A program made the translations under genes and the position numbers. This document shows positions 1 through 11,638 of a stretch of DNA of 33,076 nucleotides, in pieces; position 1 is the stretch's first letter; every line of letters begins with the position of its first letter. Source of the stretch: Alphaproteobacteria bacterium (GTDB taxonomy: Bacteria; Pseudomonadota; Alphaproteobacteria; Micropepsales; Micropepsaceae); NCBI GenBank assembly GCA_016792565.1, contig JAEUMK010000040.1, forward strand, positions 1-33,076, read 5' to 3'. A model generated the notes under the pieces. That model did not search any database. It worked only from the letters and a program-made list of their open reading frames with translations, and was not told the DNA's origin.

Positions 1-134
1 TCGATGGGGCGGCCCTGGCCGCGGACGGAAGCGAGGATGACGCGGCGATGTCTCCTGCAGATTGCAGGCCCGGCGCGCCGTGTAACGATTTGTATCGCGA
101 AACCCGGCCGGCCGTCATGCGCCGGAGACTTAGA

Positions 135-219
135 TGGTGCCCAGAAGAGGACTCGAACCTCCACGCCTCGCGGCGCTGCTACCTGAAAGCAGTGCGTCTA
201 CCAATTCCGCCATCTGGGC
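135..219 (-). tRNA. tRNA-Leu, anticodon CAG
   Basis: Read on the minus strand, the sequence folds as a leucine tRNA. The 7-bp acceptor stem GCCCAGA pairs with TCTGGGC, the discriminator is A, and the 3' CCA is genome-encoded. The anticodon arm is CTGCT-TTCAGGT-AGCAG, with CAG as anticodon. A long class II variable arm, typical of Leu tRNAs, precedes the T arm, whose loop reads GTTCGAGTC. Total length is 85 nt including CCA. A promoter lies just upstream (238-266). Confidence 0.97.
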
Positions 220-237
220 ACGGTCTCGGAGGGCGGG

Positions 238-266
238 TCACTAAGGCTCCGCCGCGCCCTTGTCAA
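238..266 (-). promoter_or_regulatory. Promoter of tRNA-Leu
   Basis: On the minus strand a perfect -35 hexamer TTGACA (261-266) is followed after exactly 17 bp by TAGTGA (238-243), a weaker -10. The predicted start near 231 gives a leader of about 12 nt before the tRNA 5' end at 219. This is a sequence match only. Confidence 0.6.
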
Positions 267-347
267 TTGCGTTGCGGGGCCCCGCGCGTTTTCGCCTTCC
301 GCCGTCGCCCCGGACGCGGTATTCCGGCCGGCGTTCGAGGGGGCATC

Positions 348-1301
348 ATGTCGGGTCGCATCGTCACCATCTTCGGCGCTTCCGGGTTCCTGGGGCGTCA
401 CATCGTGCGCGCGCTGGCGAAGGAAGGCTGGCGCATCCGCGCCGCCGAGCGCCACCCCAATCTCGCCGAATTCCTGCGCCCGATGGGGATGGTCGGCCAG
501 GTCCAGCCCTTCAAGGCCGACATCACCCGCCCGGACGAGGTCGCCGCCGCGGTGCGCGGCGCCGATGCGGTGGTGAACCTCGTCGGCGTGATGCACGGCG
601 GGCTGGGCGGCAAGCGCTTCTTCGCGGTCCACGAGGAGGGCGCGCGCCTGGTCGCGTCGGCCGCGTCGGCCGCCGGCGCCGGACGCCTCGTCCATATGTC
701 GGCGCTCGGCGCCTCGGAGGCCTCGGCCTCGGCCTATGCCCGCTCCAAGGCGGCGGGCGAGGCGGCGGTCCGCGCCGCCTTTGCGGGCGCGACGATCCTG
801 CGCCCCTCCATCGTCTTCGGCCAGGAGGACCAGTTCTTCAACCGCTTCGCCAACATGGCGCGCTACACGCCCGTCCTGCCGCTGATCGGCGGCGGCCGCA
901 CGAAGTTCCAGCCGGTCTTCGTCGGCGACGTGGCGCTGGCCGTCGCGGCGGCGCTGGCCAATCCCAAGAGCGCCGGCGAGACCTACGAACTGGGCGGCCC
1001 CGAGGTGCTGAGCTTCCGCGAGCTGCTGGAACTCGTCGTCCGGATCACCGGCCGCCGCCGCCTCTTCGCCCCGGTGCCATTCGCGCTCGCCAAGCTCGGC
1101 GCCTGGCCGGCCGCCCTGCTGCTGCCCAACCCGCCCCTCACGCCCGATCAGGTCGAGCTGCTGAAGAGCGACAATGTGGTCGCGGCCGGCGCCATGGGCC
1201 TTGCCGAGCTGGGCATCGCGGCCGAGGCGGCGGAGGCGATCCTGCCGTCCTATCTGTGGCGCTTCCGCAAGACCGGCCAGTTCGAGGCGGCGGCCAGCTG
1301 A
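348..1301 (+). CDS. NAD(P)-binding NDUFA9-like (complex I 39-kDa family) protein
   Basis: This 317-residue extended short-chain dehydrogenase resembles the NDUFA9/39-kDa subunit family associated with NADH:ubiquinone oxidoreductase. The N-terminus carries the Rossmann nucleotide loop GASGFLG at residues 10-16, and a YARSK segment matches the YxxxK region of extended SDRs. The central and C-terminal parts (for example FFNRFANMA, PVFVGDVA, YELGGPE) are typical of the NmrA/NDUFA9 branch. The ATG at 348 was chosen because the Rossmann strand begins almost immediately after it and a G-rich ribosome site precedes it. In bacteria the family is usually annotated as a complex I accessory or assembly-like protein, and a redox substrate is not known. 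The stop overlaps the start of the downstream transporter, suggesting co-translation. Confidence 0.85.
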   Translation: MSGRIVTIFGASGFLGRHIVRALAKEGWRIRAAERHPNLAEFLRPMGMVGQVQPFKADITRPDEVAAAVRGADAVVNLVGVMHGGLGGKRFFAVHEEGARLVASAASAAGAGRLVHMSALGASEASASAYARSKAAGEAAVRAAFAGATILRPSIVFGQEDQFFNRFANMARYTPVLPLIGGGRTKFQPVFVGDVALAVAAALANPKSAGETYELGGPEVLSFRELLELVVRITGRRRLFAPVPFALAKLGAWPAALLLPNPPLTPDQVELLKSDNVVAAGAMGLAELGIAAEAAEAILPSYLWRFRKTGQFEAAAS

Positions 1302-2212
1302 CCCCGCCCGACTGGCTCTGGATCCCGCTCACCGTCGGCGCCGCCTCGTTCCAGGCGGCCCGAACGGCGGCCCAGAAATGGCTGAGCGGACGGCTCTCCA
1401 CCGCCGCCGCCACCTATGTGCGCTACCTCTTCGCGCTCCCCGTGGCGGCCGCCTATGCGGCGGTGCTGGCGTTCGGCTTCGGCGCCGAACTCCCCGCCCC
1501 CGGACCCGCCGCGCTCGCCTGGGCCTGCACCGGCGCGATCGGACAGATCGGCGGCACGTTCTTCCTGCTGAAGGCGCTGGAGGCGCGCAATTTCGCGGTC
1601 GGCGTCGCCTATTCCAAGACCGACGTGGTGCAGGCGGCGCTGTTCGAGGCGCTGGTCATGGGCGCCGCCGTCACCTGGGGCGCGGCGGCCGGCATCGCCA
1701 TCGCCACCTTTGCGGTGATGCTGATGTCGGCGCGCGGCGAACGCCCGCTGCGATCGCTGCTGGAGGGGCTGGGCGAACGTTCGGCGCTGTTCGGCCTGCT
1801 CTCGGGCGCCAGCCTCGCCCTCTCCGGCGTCGCGGTGCGCGGCACGGTGCTGGCGATGGAGGGCGCCGACATCGCCGCCGCCTCGGCGGTCGCCCTGCTC
1901 GTCGTGCTGTCGCTGCAGACCGTCGCGATGGGGGCGTGGCTACTCGCGCGCGAGCCGGGCGCCTTCGGCGCCATCGCCGGGGCATGGCGGGCCTCGGCCT
2001 TCGCCGGGATCGTCGGCGGGCTCGGATCGCTCTGCTGGTTCTTCGCGCTCGGGCTGCAGCAGGTCGCCTATGTGCGCACCCTCGGCCTCGTCGAGATCCT
2101 GGCGACGGTGGCGCTGTCGCGCTTCCTCTTCCGCGAGGAGCCCAAGCGCCGCGAGCTGATCGGCATCGCCATCCTGCTCGCCGGCATCGCACTGGTGCTG
2201 AACGCCGGCTAG
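1298..2212 (+). CDS. EamA/DMT-family multidrug or metabolite transporter, probable CTG start
   Basis: About 304 residues of strongly hydrophobic sequence with roughly ten predicted membrane helices, in two EamA-like halves, match the drug/metabolite transporter superfamily. The second half ends in the family-typical segment around LGLVEILATVALSRFLF, followed by a final helix. The N-terminus PPDWLWIPLTVGAASFQ looks like a natural beginning of the family, yet no ATG, GTG or TTG lies in frame near it. The only plausible start is CTG at 1298, which overlaps the upstream TGA as CTGA, in the manner of an ATGA coupling site. The transported substrate cannot be read from the sequence. It forms an operon with the NDUFA9-like gene and is followed by a palindromic hairpin. 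Confidence 0.8.
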   Translation: MTPPDWLWIPLTVGAASFQAARTAAQKWLSGRLSTAAATYVRYLFALPVAAAYAAVLAFGFGAELPAPGPAALAWACTGAIGQIGGTFFLLKALEARNFAVGVAYSKTDVVQAALFEALVMGAAVTWGAAAGIAIATFAVMLMSARGERPLRSLLEGLGERSALFGLLSGASLALSGVAVRGTVLAMEGADIAAASAVALLVVLSLQTVAMGAWLLAREPGAFGAIAGAWRASAFAGIVGGLGSLCWFFALGLQQVAYVRTLGLVEILATVALSRFLFREEPKRRELIGIAILLAGIALVLNAG

Positions 2213-2260
2213 AGCATCGTCCGAAGATGGGGAGGCCGGTTCTTCGACAGGACGATGCGC
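2210..2260. repeat. Intergenic palindromic element, possible bidirectional terminator
   Basis: Between two convergent genes lies a perfect 9-bp inverted repeat, GCATCGTCC (2214-2222) and GGACGATGC (2250-2258). An inner GAAGA/TCTTC pairing (2223-2227 with 2241-2245) extends the stem. There is no T-tract. The pattern AGAGCATcgTCCGAA...CCGGTTcTTCG...GATGCGC resembles palindromic intergenic repeats that I recall from rhizobial genomes, so it could be a dispersed repeat copy rather than a dedicated terminator. Confidence 0.6.
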
Positions 2261-2272
2261 AATCCGATGTCC

Positions 2273-2839
2273 CTAGATCGCGCCCTTCAGCCGCCCGGCG
2301 GCGTTGAGGCCGATCATCATGAGCCCGACATGCATCGCCTGGATCATGCCGCCGCCCATCGCGAGGCGAACCGCTTCGGGAACTGTCAGGCGCTCGATCT
2401 CGATCGCCTCCGAGCCGTCGAGGTGGCGGCGGCCGGTGGGCCTCACGCCGACGGCCAGCGAGACATGCAGCCGGTTGGCGTGGGTCGCCGGATTGGGCGA
2501 GAGCGCCGCGACGTGGCGGATCGAGGGGGCGAGGTAGCCGGTCTCCTCTTCCAGCTCGCGTGCCGCCGCCGCGGCGGCGTCGGCGTCGCCGGGATCCATC
2601 ATGCCGCCCGGCAGCTCCAGCGAGAGGCCGCCATAGCCGTGACGGTATTGCCGCACCAGCACGATCCGGTCCTCGGCGTCGAGCGCCACGACATGGGTCC
2701 AGTCGCGGTACTCCAGGACGTGGTAGGCGCCCAGCACATGGCCGGGCGTCGTCTCGCACTCGTCGCCGCGCATCCTCACCCACGGGTCTTCGTAGAGCGT
2801 ACGGCTGGCGCGCACCTGCCAGGGCCTGATCGTCGTCAT
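2273..2839 (-). CDS. Nudix hydrolase (ADP-sugar pyrophosphatase-like)
   Basis: A 188-residue Nudix-fold hydrolase, expected to cleave a nucleoside diphosphate linked to another moiety. The Nudix box lies at about residues 78-102, beginning with LPGGMMDPGD and ending in RELEEETG (94-101), which supplies the metal-binding glutamates. The spacer between the first acidic residue and REL is one residue longer than the textbook pattern and the first acid is Asp. The N-terminal strands (VRMRGDE, THVVALD) resemble the ADP-ribose pyrophosphatase branch, but the substrate is uncertain. The ATG at 2839 overlaps the stop of the RNase T2 gene by four bases (ATGA), indicating translational coupling. It is the last gene of the minus-strand operon starting at uppP. 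Confidence 0.88.
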   Translation of the reverse strand: MTTIRPWQVRASRTLYEDPWVRMRGDECETTPGHVLGAYHVLEYRDWTHVVALDAEDRIVLVRQYRHGYGGLSLELPGGMMDPGDADAAAAAARELEEETGYLAPSIRHVAALSPNPATHANRLHVSLAVGVRPTGRRHLDGSEAIEIERLTVPEAVRLAMGGGMIQAMHVGLMMIGLNAAGRLKGAI

Positions 2840-3606
2840 CGTGTCGGCTCCGGCGGCGGGACGTTGATGCGGTCGCGGCGGCAGGCGCCGCGGCGCGACT
2901 GCCGGCCGCAATCCCGGAAGCGGCGGTCCTTCGACAGGCAGATGCGGACCTCGTCGAGCAGATCGCCGTCGCAGGTGACGACAACGGCGCCGGGGGGCAT
3001 CTCGGGGTTGGCGCGGGCGAACTCGGCCGCGACCTCGCCCGGTGCGAGGTTCATCGGCCGGTCCGGCGCCGCGAACGGGGGCGGCAGGGCGACCGCCTCG
3101 AAGGCGGCCCGCACCTCGGCGAAATAGGCCTCCTGGGTGAGGCCCGTGCAGGCCCCGTGGGTGCGCCATTGATGGCCGACGAGGCCGCGCGAGGGCATGA
3201 TGTCGAGCATCTCGTCGGCGAGCGCGTCGGGCACGCGCGGGTTGTCGGTCGGGCAGTCTTCGGGATAGCCGCGTTCGTTCTGCGGCCACAGGCCGTGGAC
3301 GATGAAGGCGTGGGGCTTCGCCTCGCACTGCAGCGCGTCGCGCGCGCTCGCCTCGGTCGCGCAATAGGACGGCGACCACGAGAGCGCCAGGACGTAATAG
3401 TCGAAGCTGCCGGTCGGAACGCCGGCCGGCGGGGCCTCGCCCTCGCGCTCCGGGCGTGTCTCCCGCGAGGGCGCCGGCGGCCCGGCAATGTCGGGGCGCG
3501 GCTGGCCGGCGCCGCTGCTCAGCCGGTCGAGATCGAAGCCGAGCCAGGCGGCCAGCGCAACGATCAGCGCCGCGAGGGCGGTGGCGAGCGGCCCGGCGTT
3601 CTTCAT
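2836..3606 (-). CDS. Ribonuclease T2 family protein, envelope-anchored or secreted
   Basis: A 256-residue RNase T2-family protein, expected to be an acid-type endoribonuclease making 2',3'-cyclic phosphates in the periplasm. The CAS I motif HGLWPQ is present at 104-109, giving catalytic His104. The CAS II region reads HQWRTHGAC (145-153), giving His150. The usual Glu of HEWxKHGTC is Gln146 and the usual Lys is Thr149. Eight cysteines (82, 94, 118, 153, 212, 223, 233, 242) fit a disulfide-rich exported fold. Residues 6-23 form a hydrophobic segment without an obvious signal peptidase site, followed by a Pro/Glu-rich linker, so it may be an N-terminal anchor. It overlaps both neighbours by four bases. 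Confidence 0.9.
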   Translation of the reverse strand: MKNAGPLATALAALIVALAAWLGFDLDRLSSGAGQPRPDIAGPPAPSRETRPEREGEAPPAGVPTGSFDYYVLALSWSPSYCATEASARDALQCEAKPHAFIVHGLWPQNERGYPEDCPTDNPRVPDALADEMLDIMPSRGLVGHQWRTHGACTGLTQEAYFAEVRAAFEAVALPPPFAAPDRPMNLAPGEVAAEFARANPEMPPGAVVVTCDGDLLDEVRICLSKDRRFRDCGRQSRRGACRRDRINVPPPEPTR

Positions 3607-4064
3607 GGCGGGAAGCTCGCGGCGCTGCAGCGGTACAGGGTCAGGGAAGGGGCGCTGTAGTTCCCCGCGGCGTCCGCCGGAACCCAGGCGACCGTCGATC
3701 CATTCAGCACATCGGCCGCGACATCGCTTTTGGGGCCGTGCAGGAAGATATCCAGCGATGCCGGCGCGCCGGGCGGCGGCGGCACGACCTTGTACTGCGT
3801 CAGAGTCTCGCCGGTGACCCGGCCCCTGGCGAGCGGCTGGACCGACATCGAGATGCCGTCATATCCGGCGAGGATGACGACCCAGTAGCCGTCGGCCTCG
3901 AGCAGCCCGCCCGCGGCGCAGGCGGCCGGCCGCCCGCCGGTCGAACCGAACCACTCGCCGTGCAGCGCGGCGGGAGGAAGCACCTGGCGCGACTCCGCCG
4001 CCGCCGCCTGTAGAGTCGCACCCGCCGGCACTGTGAAGGCGAGCAAGTGGCGCAGTGTGATCAT
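3603..4064 (-). CDS. Secreted protein of unknown function, tandem paralogue B
   Basis: This 153-residue protein has no family I recognise. It begins with a short hydrophobic signal-like segment, with likely cleavage after an AAA stretch near residue 23. It is clearly homologous to the upstream gene at 4082-4522: both share LxGxWxGT/STxG near residues 34-43, a PPxGAPxxLxIF segment near 97-107, GSTxxxVPA near 122-130, and a final SLxLxRCS. Two cysteines, C49 and C146, are 97 residues apart, exactly as in the paralogue, suggesting a conserved disulfide. The stop overlaps the RNase T2 start by four bases (ATGA), so it is translated together with that nuclease. Its function is unknown. Confidence 0.75.
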   Translation of the reverse strand: MITLRHLLAFTVPAGATLQAAAAESRQVLPPAALHGEWFGSTGGRPAACAAGGLLEADGYWVVILAGYDGISMSVQPLARGRVTGETLTQYKVVPPPPGAPASLDIFLHGPKSDVAADVLNGSTVAWVPADAAGNYSAPSLTLYRCSAASFPP

Positions 4065-4081
4065 TCCGGCTCCCCGGCCCG

Positions 4082-4522
4082 TCAGGAGCAGCGGCGCAGA
4101 TAGAGCGACGTCGCCCGGTAGGCATTGTCGGTGCCGGCCGGCACCAGTTCCAGCGTCGAGCCGCCGGTATGGTCGATGCCCATGCGGATCTTCTCGCCGC
4201 CCTTGTCGGCCTCGATGAAGATCTCCAGATGCACCGGCGCGCCTTCCGGCGGCTCGATCGCGAAATAGACGGTCTCGATCGGGTTGAGCGGCGCGATGCC
4301 GTTCTCGCGCTTCTGCACGCCCATCAGGAACTTCTTTCCGTCATTGGTGCCGAAGCCGATGATGTAGCCGTCGACGTCGCAGGCCGTGGGCAGCGCGCCG
4401 GGCGTCCCCAGCCAGCGGCCCTGGATGGCGAGCGGGTTCACCTTGCGGCGTTCTTCGGCCGCCGCAGTGAGGGCGCCGGCGGCGACGGCAATGGCGAGAG
4501 CGGCGAGGATGAGGCGTTTCAT
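4082..4522 (-). CDS. Secreted protein of unknown function, tandem paralogue A
   Basis: A 146-residue exported protein. Residues 1-22 form a clear signal peptide (MKRL start, hydrophobic core, cleavage likely after ALTAAA). The mature part shares the conserved blocks GRWLGTPG, PPEGAPVHLEIFIE, GSTLELVPAG and SLYLRRCS with its downstream neighbour. C48 and C145 again lie 97 residues apart. The short beta-rich layout suggests a small periplasmic domain, but I do not recognise the family. ATG 4522 is chosen because it places the signal peptide at the N-terminus. It lies 29 bp after uppP and 17 bp before paralogue B, in the same operon. Confidence 0.8.
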   Translation of the reverse strand: MKRLILAALAIAVAAGALTAAAEERRKVNPLAIQGRWLGTPGALPTACDVDGYIIGFGTNDGKKFLMGVQKRENGIAPLNPIETVYFAIEPPEGAPVHLEIFIEADKGGEKIRMGIDHTGGSTLELVPAGTDNAYRATSLYLRRCS

Positions 4523-4551
4523 GACGCGTCCTTGCGTTGGGGCGGCGTCCC

Positions 4552-5349
4552 TCAGCCGATGGCGAGCACGGCGAGGATCGCGCCGCCGAGGGCGATCCGG
4601 TACCAGGCGAACGGCGTGAAGCCGCGGCGCTGGATGAAGTCCAGCGACCATCTGACCACGAAAAGCGCCGAAAGGAAGGCCGCCAGCGATCCTGCGCCGA
4701 TCAGCACCGCGCTGTCGGGGGTGAAGACCGACCAGTTCTTGTAGAGATCGTAGGCGAAGGCCCCGGCCATCGTCGGGATGGCGAGGAAGAACGAGAACTC
4801 GGCCGCCGCCCGCCGCTCCACCCCCAAGAGCAGCGCGCCGATGATGGTCGCGCCCGAGCGGCTGACCCCCGGCACCATGGCGAGGCACTGGATCGCCCCG
4901 ATCCTGAGGCAGACCGACAGCGGCAGGGCGTCGGCGGCGGCGTACTTGACGCGCGGCAGGTTGCGCTCGACCGCGATGATGACCAGCCCGCCGGCGATCA
5001 GCGCGATGGCGATCGGCAGCGGCGCGAAGAGCAGCGTCTTGATCGGCTTGTGGAAGGCGACGCCCAGCGCCACCGCCGGCAGCACCGCCACGACGATGCC
5101 GGCTGCGAAGAGCCGCGAGGCCGGGTCGCTCGGCAGCGTCACCAGGACGCGCCAGAGCTTGGCGGCATACAGCACGCAGACCGCAAGGATGGCGCCGAGC
5201 TGGATCATCACCACGAAGGCGTCCCAGCCCGCCACTTTGAAGCCAAGCAGATCGGCGGCGAGGATCTGGTGGGCGGTGGACGAGATCGGCAGGAACTCGG
5301 TCAGGCCCTCGACGATGCCGAGCAGGATGGCGAGCAGAAGGTCTGACAT
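4552..5349 (-). CDS. uppP: Undecaprenyl-diphosphatase
   Basis: A 265-residue integral inner-membrane phosphatase that dephosphorylates undecaprenyl pyrophosphate to recycle the lipid carrier for peptidoglycan and other envelope polymers, and that confers bacitracin resistance when abundant. The signature motifs are intact: EGLTEFLPISSTAH at residues 14-27 (Glu14, Glu18, His27) and PGVSRSGATI with the catalytic Arg at about 164. Six to eight hydrophobic helices and the overall length are normal for BacA/UppP. The ATG at 5349 was preferred over an in-frame ATG 60 bp upstream because MSDLLLAILLGIVEG is the typical family start. It heads the minus-strand operon that continues into two secreted paralogues, RNase T2 and a Nudix hydrolase. 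Confidence 0.96.
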   Translation of the reverse strand: MSDLLLAILLGIVEGLTEFLPISSTAHQILAADLLGFKVAGWDAFVVMIQLGAILAVCVLYAAKLWRVLVTLPSDPASRLFAAGIVVAVLPAVALGVAFHKPIKTLLFAPLPIAIALIAGGLVIIAVERNLPRVKYAAADALPLSVCLRIGAIQCLAMVPGVSRSGATIIGALLLGVERRAAAEFSFFLAIPTMAGAFAYDLYKNWSVFTPDSAVLIGAGSLAAFLSALFVVRWSLDFIQRRGFTPFAWYRIALGGAILAVLAIG

Positions 5350-5633
5350 GGGCGCCGTGAAGGGGAGGGACTTGAGTCGCACCTGATCATGCGCCGGGCA
5401 AAACGCCAAGAGCCGCAGTCCGGACGGACGAAGAGATTTGGAATCAGTCGGTTAACGGTAATAACAACCGAAACGGACATAAATGACGCAGGACTTACGA
5501 CGTCTAAGAGGCATCCATCTCCACGGTGCCAATTATAGGTCATATATTCTGACATACATTGCCACTCCGGGCTTTCCTTGGCGGAAAACGGCCCGTATAA
5601 GGCGGCCTCTCCTCTCGCCGGATGAGGTCTGCG
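5350..5633. promoter_or_regulatory. Divergent AT-richer control region between uppP and gltD
   Basis: This 284-bp non-coding gap is conspicuously richer in A/T than its surroundings. On the minus strand TATAAT (5532-5537) is a perfect -10 hexamer for uppP, but I see no good -35, and it would give a leader of about 175 nt. An inverted repeat TCGGTT/AACCGA (5448-5453 and 5466-5471) and a shorter GTCA/TGAC repeat at 5539-5553 are possible regulator sites. On the plus strand TATAAG (5596-5601) is a weak -10 for gltD. A GAATC (GANTC) site lies at 5441. No gene is visible in the gap. Confidence 0.4.
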
Positions 5634-7076
5634 ATGGCCAGGGCCCGAATGCTGCGTTTCGTCTCCGTCGGCCAGGCGGCGCCCGAGAAGCGCACCGCGC
5701 CCGAGCGCCGGGCCGACTTCGACGAGATCTATGCCGGCTACGCCGCCGCCAAGGCGGCCGAGCAGGCGAGCCGCTGCAGCCAGTGCGGCGTGCCGTTCTG
5801 CCAGGTCCATTGCCCGCTTGGAAACAACATCCCCGACTGGCTGAAGCTGACCGCCGAGGGCCGGCTGGAGGAGGCCTACGAGATCTCCGCGGCGACCAAT
5901 TCCATGCCCGAGATCTGCGGCCGCATCTGCCCGCAGGACCGGCTCTGCGAGGGCAGCTGCGTCATCGAACAGTCCGGCCACGGCACGGTGACGATCGGGG
6001 CGATCGAGAAGTACATCACCGACACTGCCTGGGCGCGCGGCTGGGTGAAGCCGGTGCGCCCGGCGCGCGAGCGCGGCCAGTCGGTCGGCATCGTCGGCGC
6101 GGGACCGGCCGGTCTCGCGGCGGCCGAGGAGCTGCGCGGGCTCGGCTTTGCGGTCACCGTCTATGACCGCTACGACCGGGCCGGCGGGCTGCTGATCTAC
6201 GGCATTCCGAACTTCAAGCTGGAGAAGGACGTGGTCGTCCGGCGCACCCAGCGCCTGGCCGCTTCCGGCATCGTCTTCCAGACCGGCGTCGCGGTCGGCG
6301 AGACCGTCGCGCTCGAGGCCCTCAGGGCGCGGCACGACGCGGTGCTGATCGCCACCGGCGTCTACAAGGCCCGCCCGCTGGACGTGCCGGGCGCGCAGCG
6401 CGACGGCGTCGTGCCGGCGATGCGCTATCTCACCGCGTCCAACCGCAAGGGCCTCGGCGACCAGGTGCCCGAGTTCGACGCCGGCGCGCTGGATGCGCGC
6501 GGCAAGCGGGTCGTCGTGGTCGGCGGCGGCGACACCGCGATGGACTGCGTCCGCACCGCGATCCGCCAGGGCGCGGCGAGCGTCGTCTGCCTCTATCGCC
6601 GCGACCGCGCCAACATGCCGGGCTCGATGCGCGAGGTGGCGAACGCCGAGGAAGAAGGCGTGCGCTTCGAGTATCTCGCCGCGCCCAAGGTCATCCTCGG
6701 CGATGCGGCGGTGACGGCGCTGCGCGCGCAGCGCATGCGCCTCGGCCTCCCCGACCCCTCGGGCCGCCGTGCCCCGGAAGCCGTGCCGGACGGCGATTTC
6801 GAGATCGCCGCCGACATGGTGATCGCCGCGCTCGGCTTCGATCCGGAGGACCTGCCGGCCCTGTTCGGCGCGCCAGGCCTCAGGCTCACGCGCTGGGGGA
6901 CGCTCAAGTGCGATCCCCGCTCCATGATGACCGGCCTCGACGGCGTCTTCGCGGCCGGCGACATCGTGCGCGGCGCCTCGCTGGTCGTCTGGGCGATCAA
7001 GGACGGCCGCGACGCGGCGGCGCGGATCGCCGCCTTTGTCGAGGCGCGGGCCGCGGCCCGCCAGGCGGCGGAGTGA
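5634..7076 (+). CDS. gltD: Glutamate synthase [NADPH] small (beta) subunit
   Basis: A 480-residue FAD- and iron-sulfur-containing oxidoreductase that takes electrons from NADPH and passes them to the large subunit, for ammonia assimilation. The N-terminal cysteine set CSQCGVPFCQVHC (from residue 48) and the second set ICGRICPQDRLCEGSC bind two [4Fe-4S] clusters. GAGPAGLAAAEEL is the FAD-binding dinucleotide fold and VVVGGGDTAMDC the NADPH-binding one. The start at ATG 5634 gives the family-like beginning MARARMLRFVSVG and has GAGG upstream. An ATG at 5622 is an alternative. The gene precedes gltB by 5 bp, so the small subunit is made first. Confidence 0.96.
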   Translation: MARARMLRFVSVGQAAPEKRTAPERRADFDEIYAGYAAAKAAEQASRCSQCGVPFCQVHCPLGNNIPDWLKLTAEGRLEEAYEISAATNSMPEICGRICPQDRLCEGSCVIEQSGHGTVTIGAIEKYITDTAWARGWVKPVRPARERGQSVGIVGAGPAGLAAAEELRGLGFAVTVYDRYDRAGGLLIYGIPNFKLEKDVVVRRTQRLAASGIVFQTGVAVGETVALEALRARHDAVLIATGVYKARPLDVPGAQRDGVVPAMRYLTASNRKGLGDQVPEFDAGALDARGKRVVVVGGGDTAMDCVRTAIRQGAASVVCLYRRDRANMPGSMREVANAEEEGVRFEYLAAPKVILGDAAVTALRAQRMRLGLPDPSGRRAPEAVPDGDFEIAADMVIAALGFDPEDLPALFGAPGLRLTRWGTLKCDPRSMMTGLDGVFAAGDIVRGASLVVWAIKDGRDAAARIAAFVEARAAARQAAE

Positions 7077-7081
7077 GCGCC

Positions 7082-11635
<4,554 letters not shown>

Positions 11636-11638
11636 GCG

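Noticed and set aside
1-134. Possible gene fragment at the window start
   Set aside because: Short open frames exist on both strands, but none has a recognisable product or clear start. Nothing can be supported.
260-1297. Long N-terminal extension of the transporter frame upstream of 1298
   Set aside because: The extension reads as Arg/Pro-rich nonsense overlapping the NDUFA9-like gene. The hydrophobic protein clearly begins near 1298.
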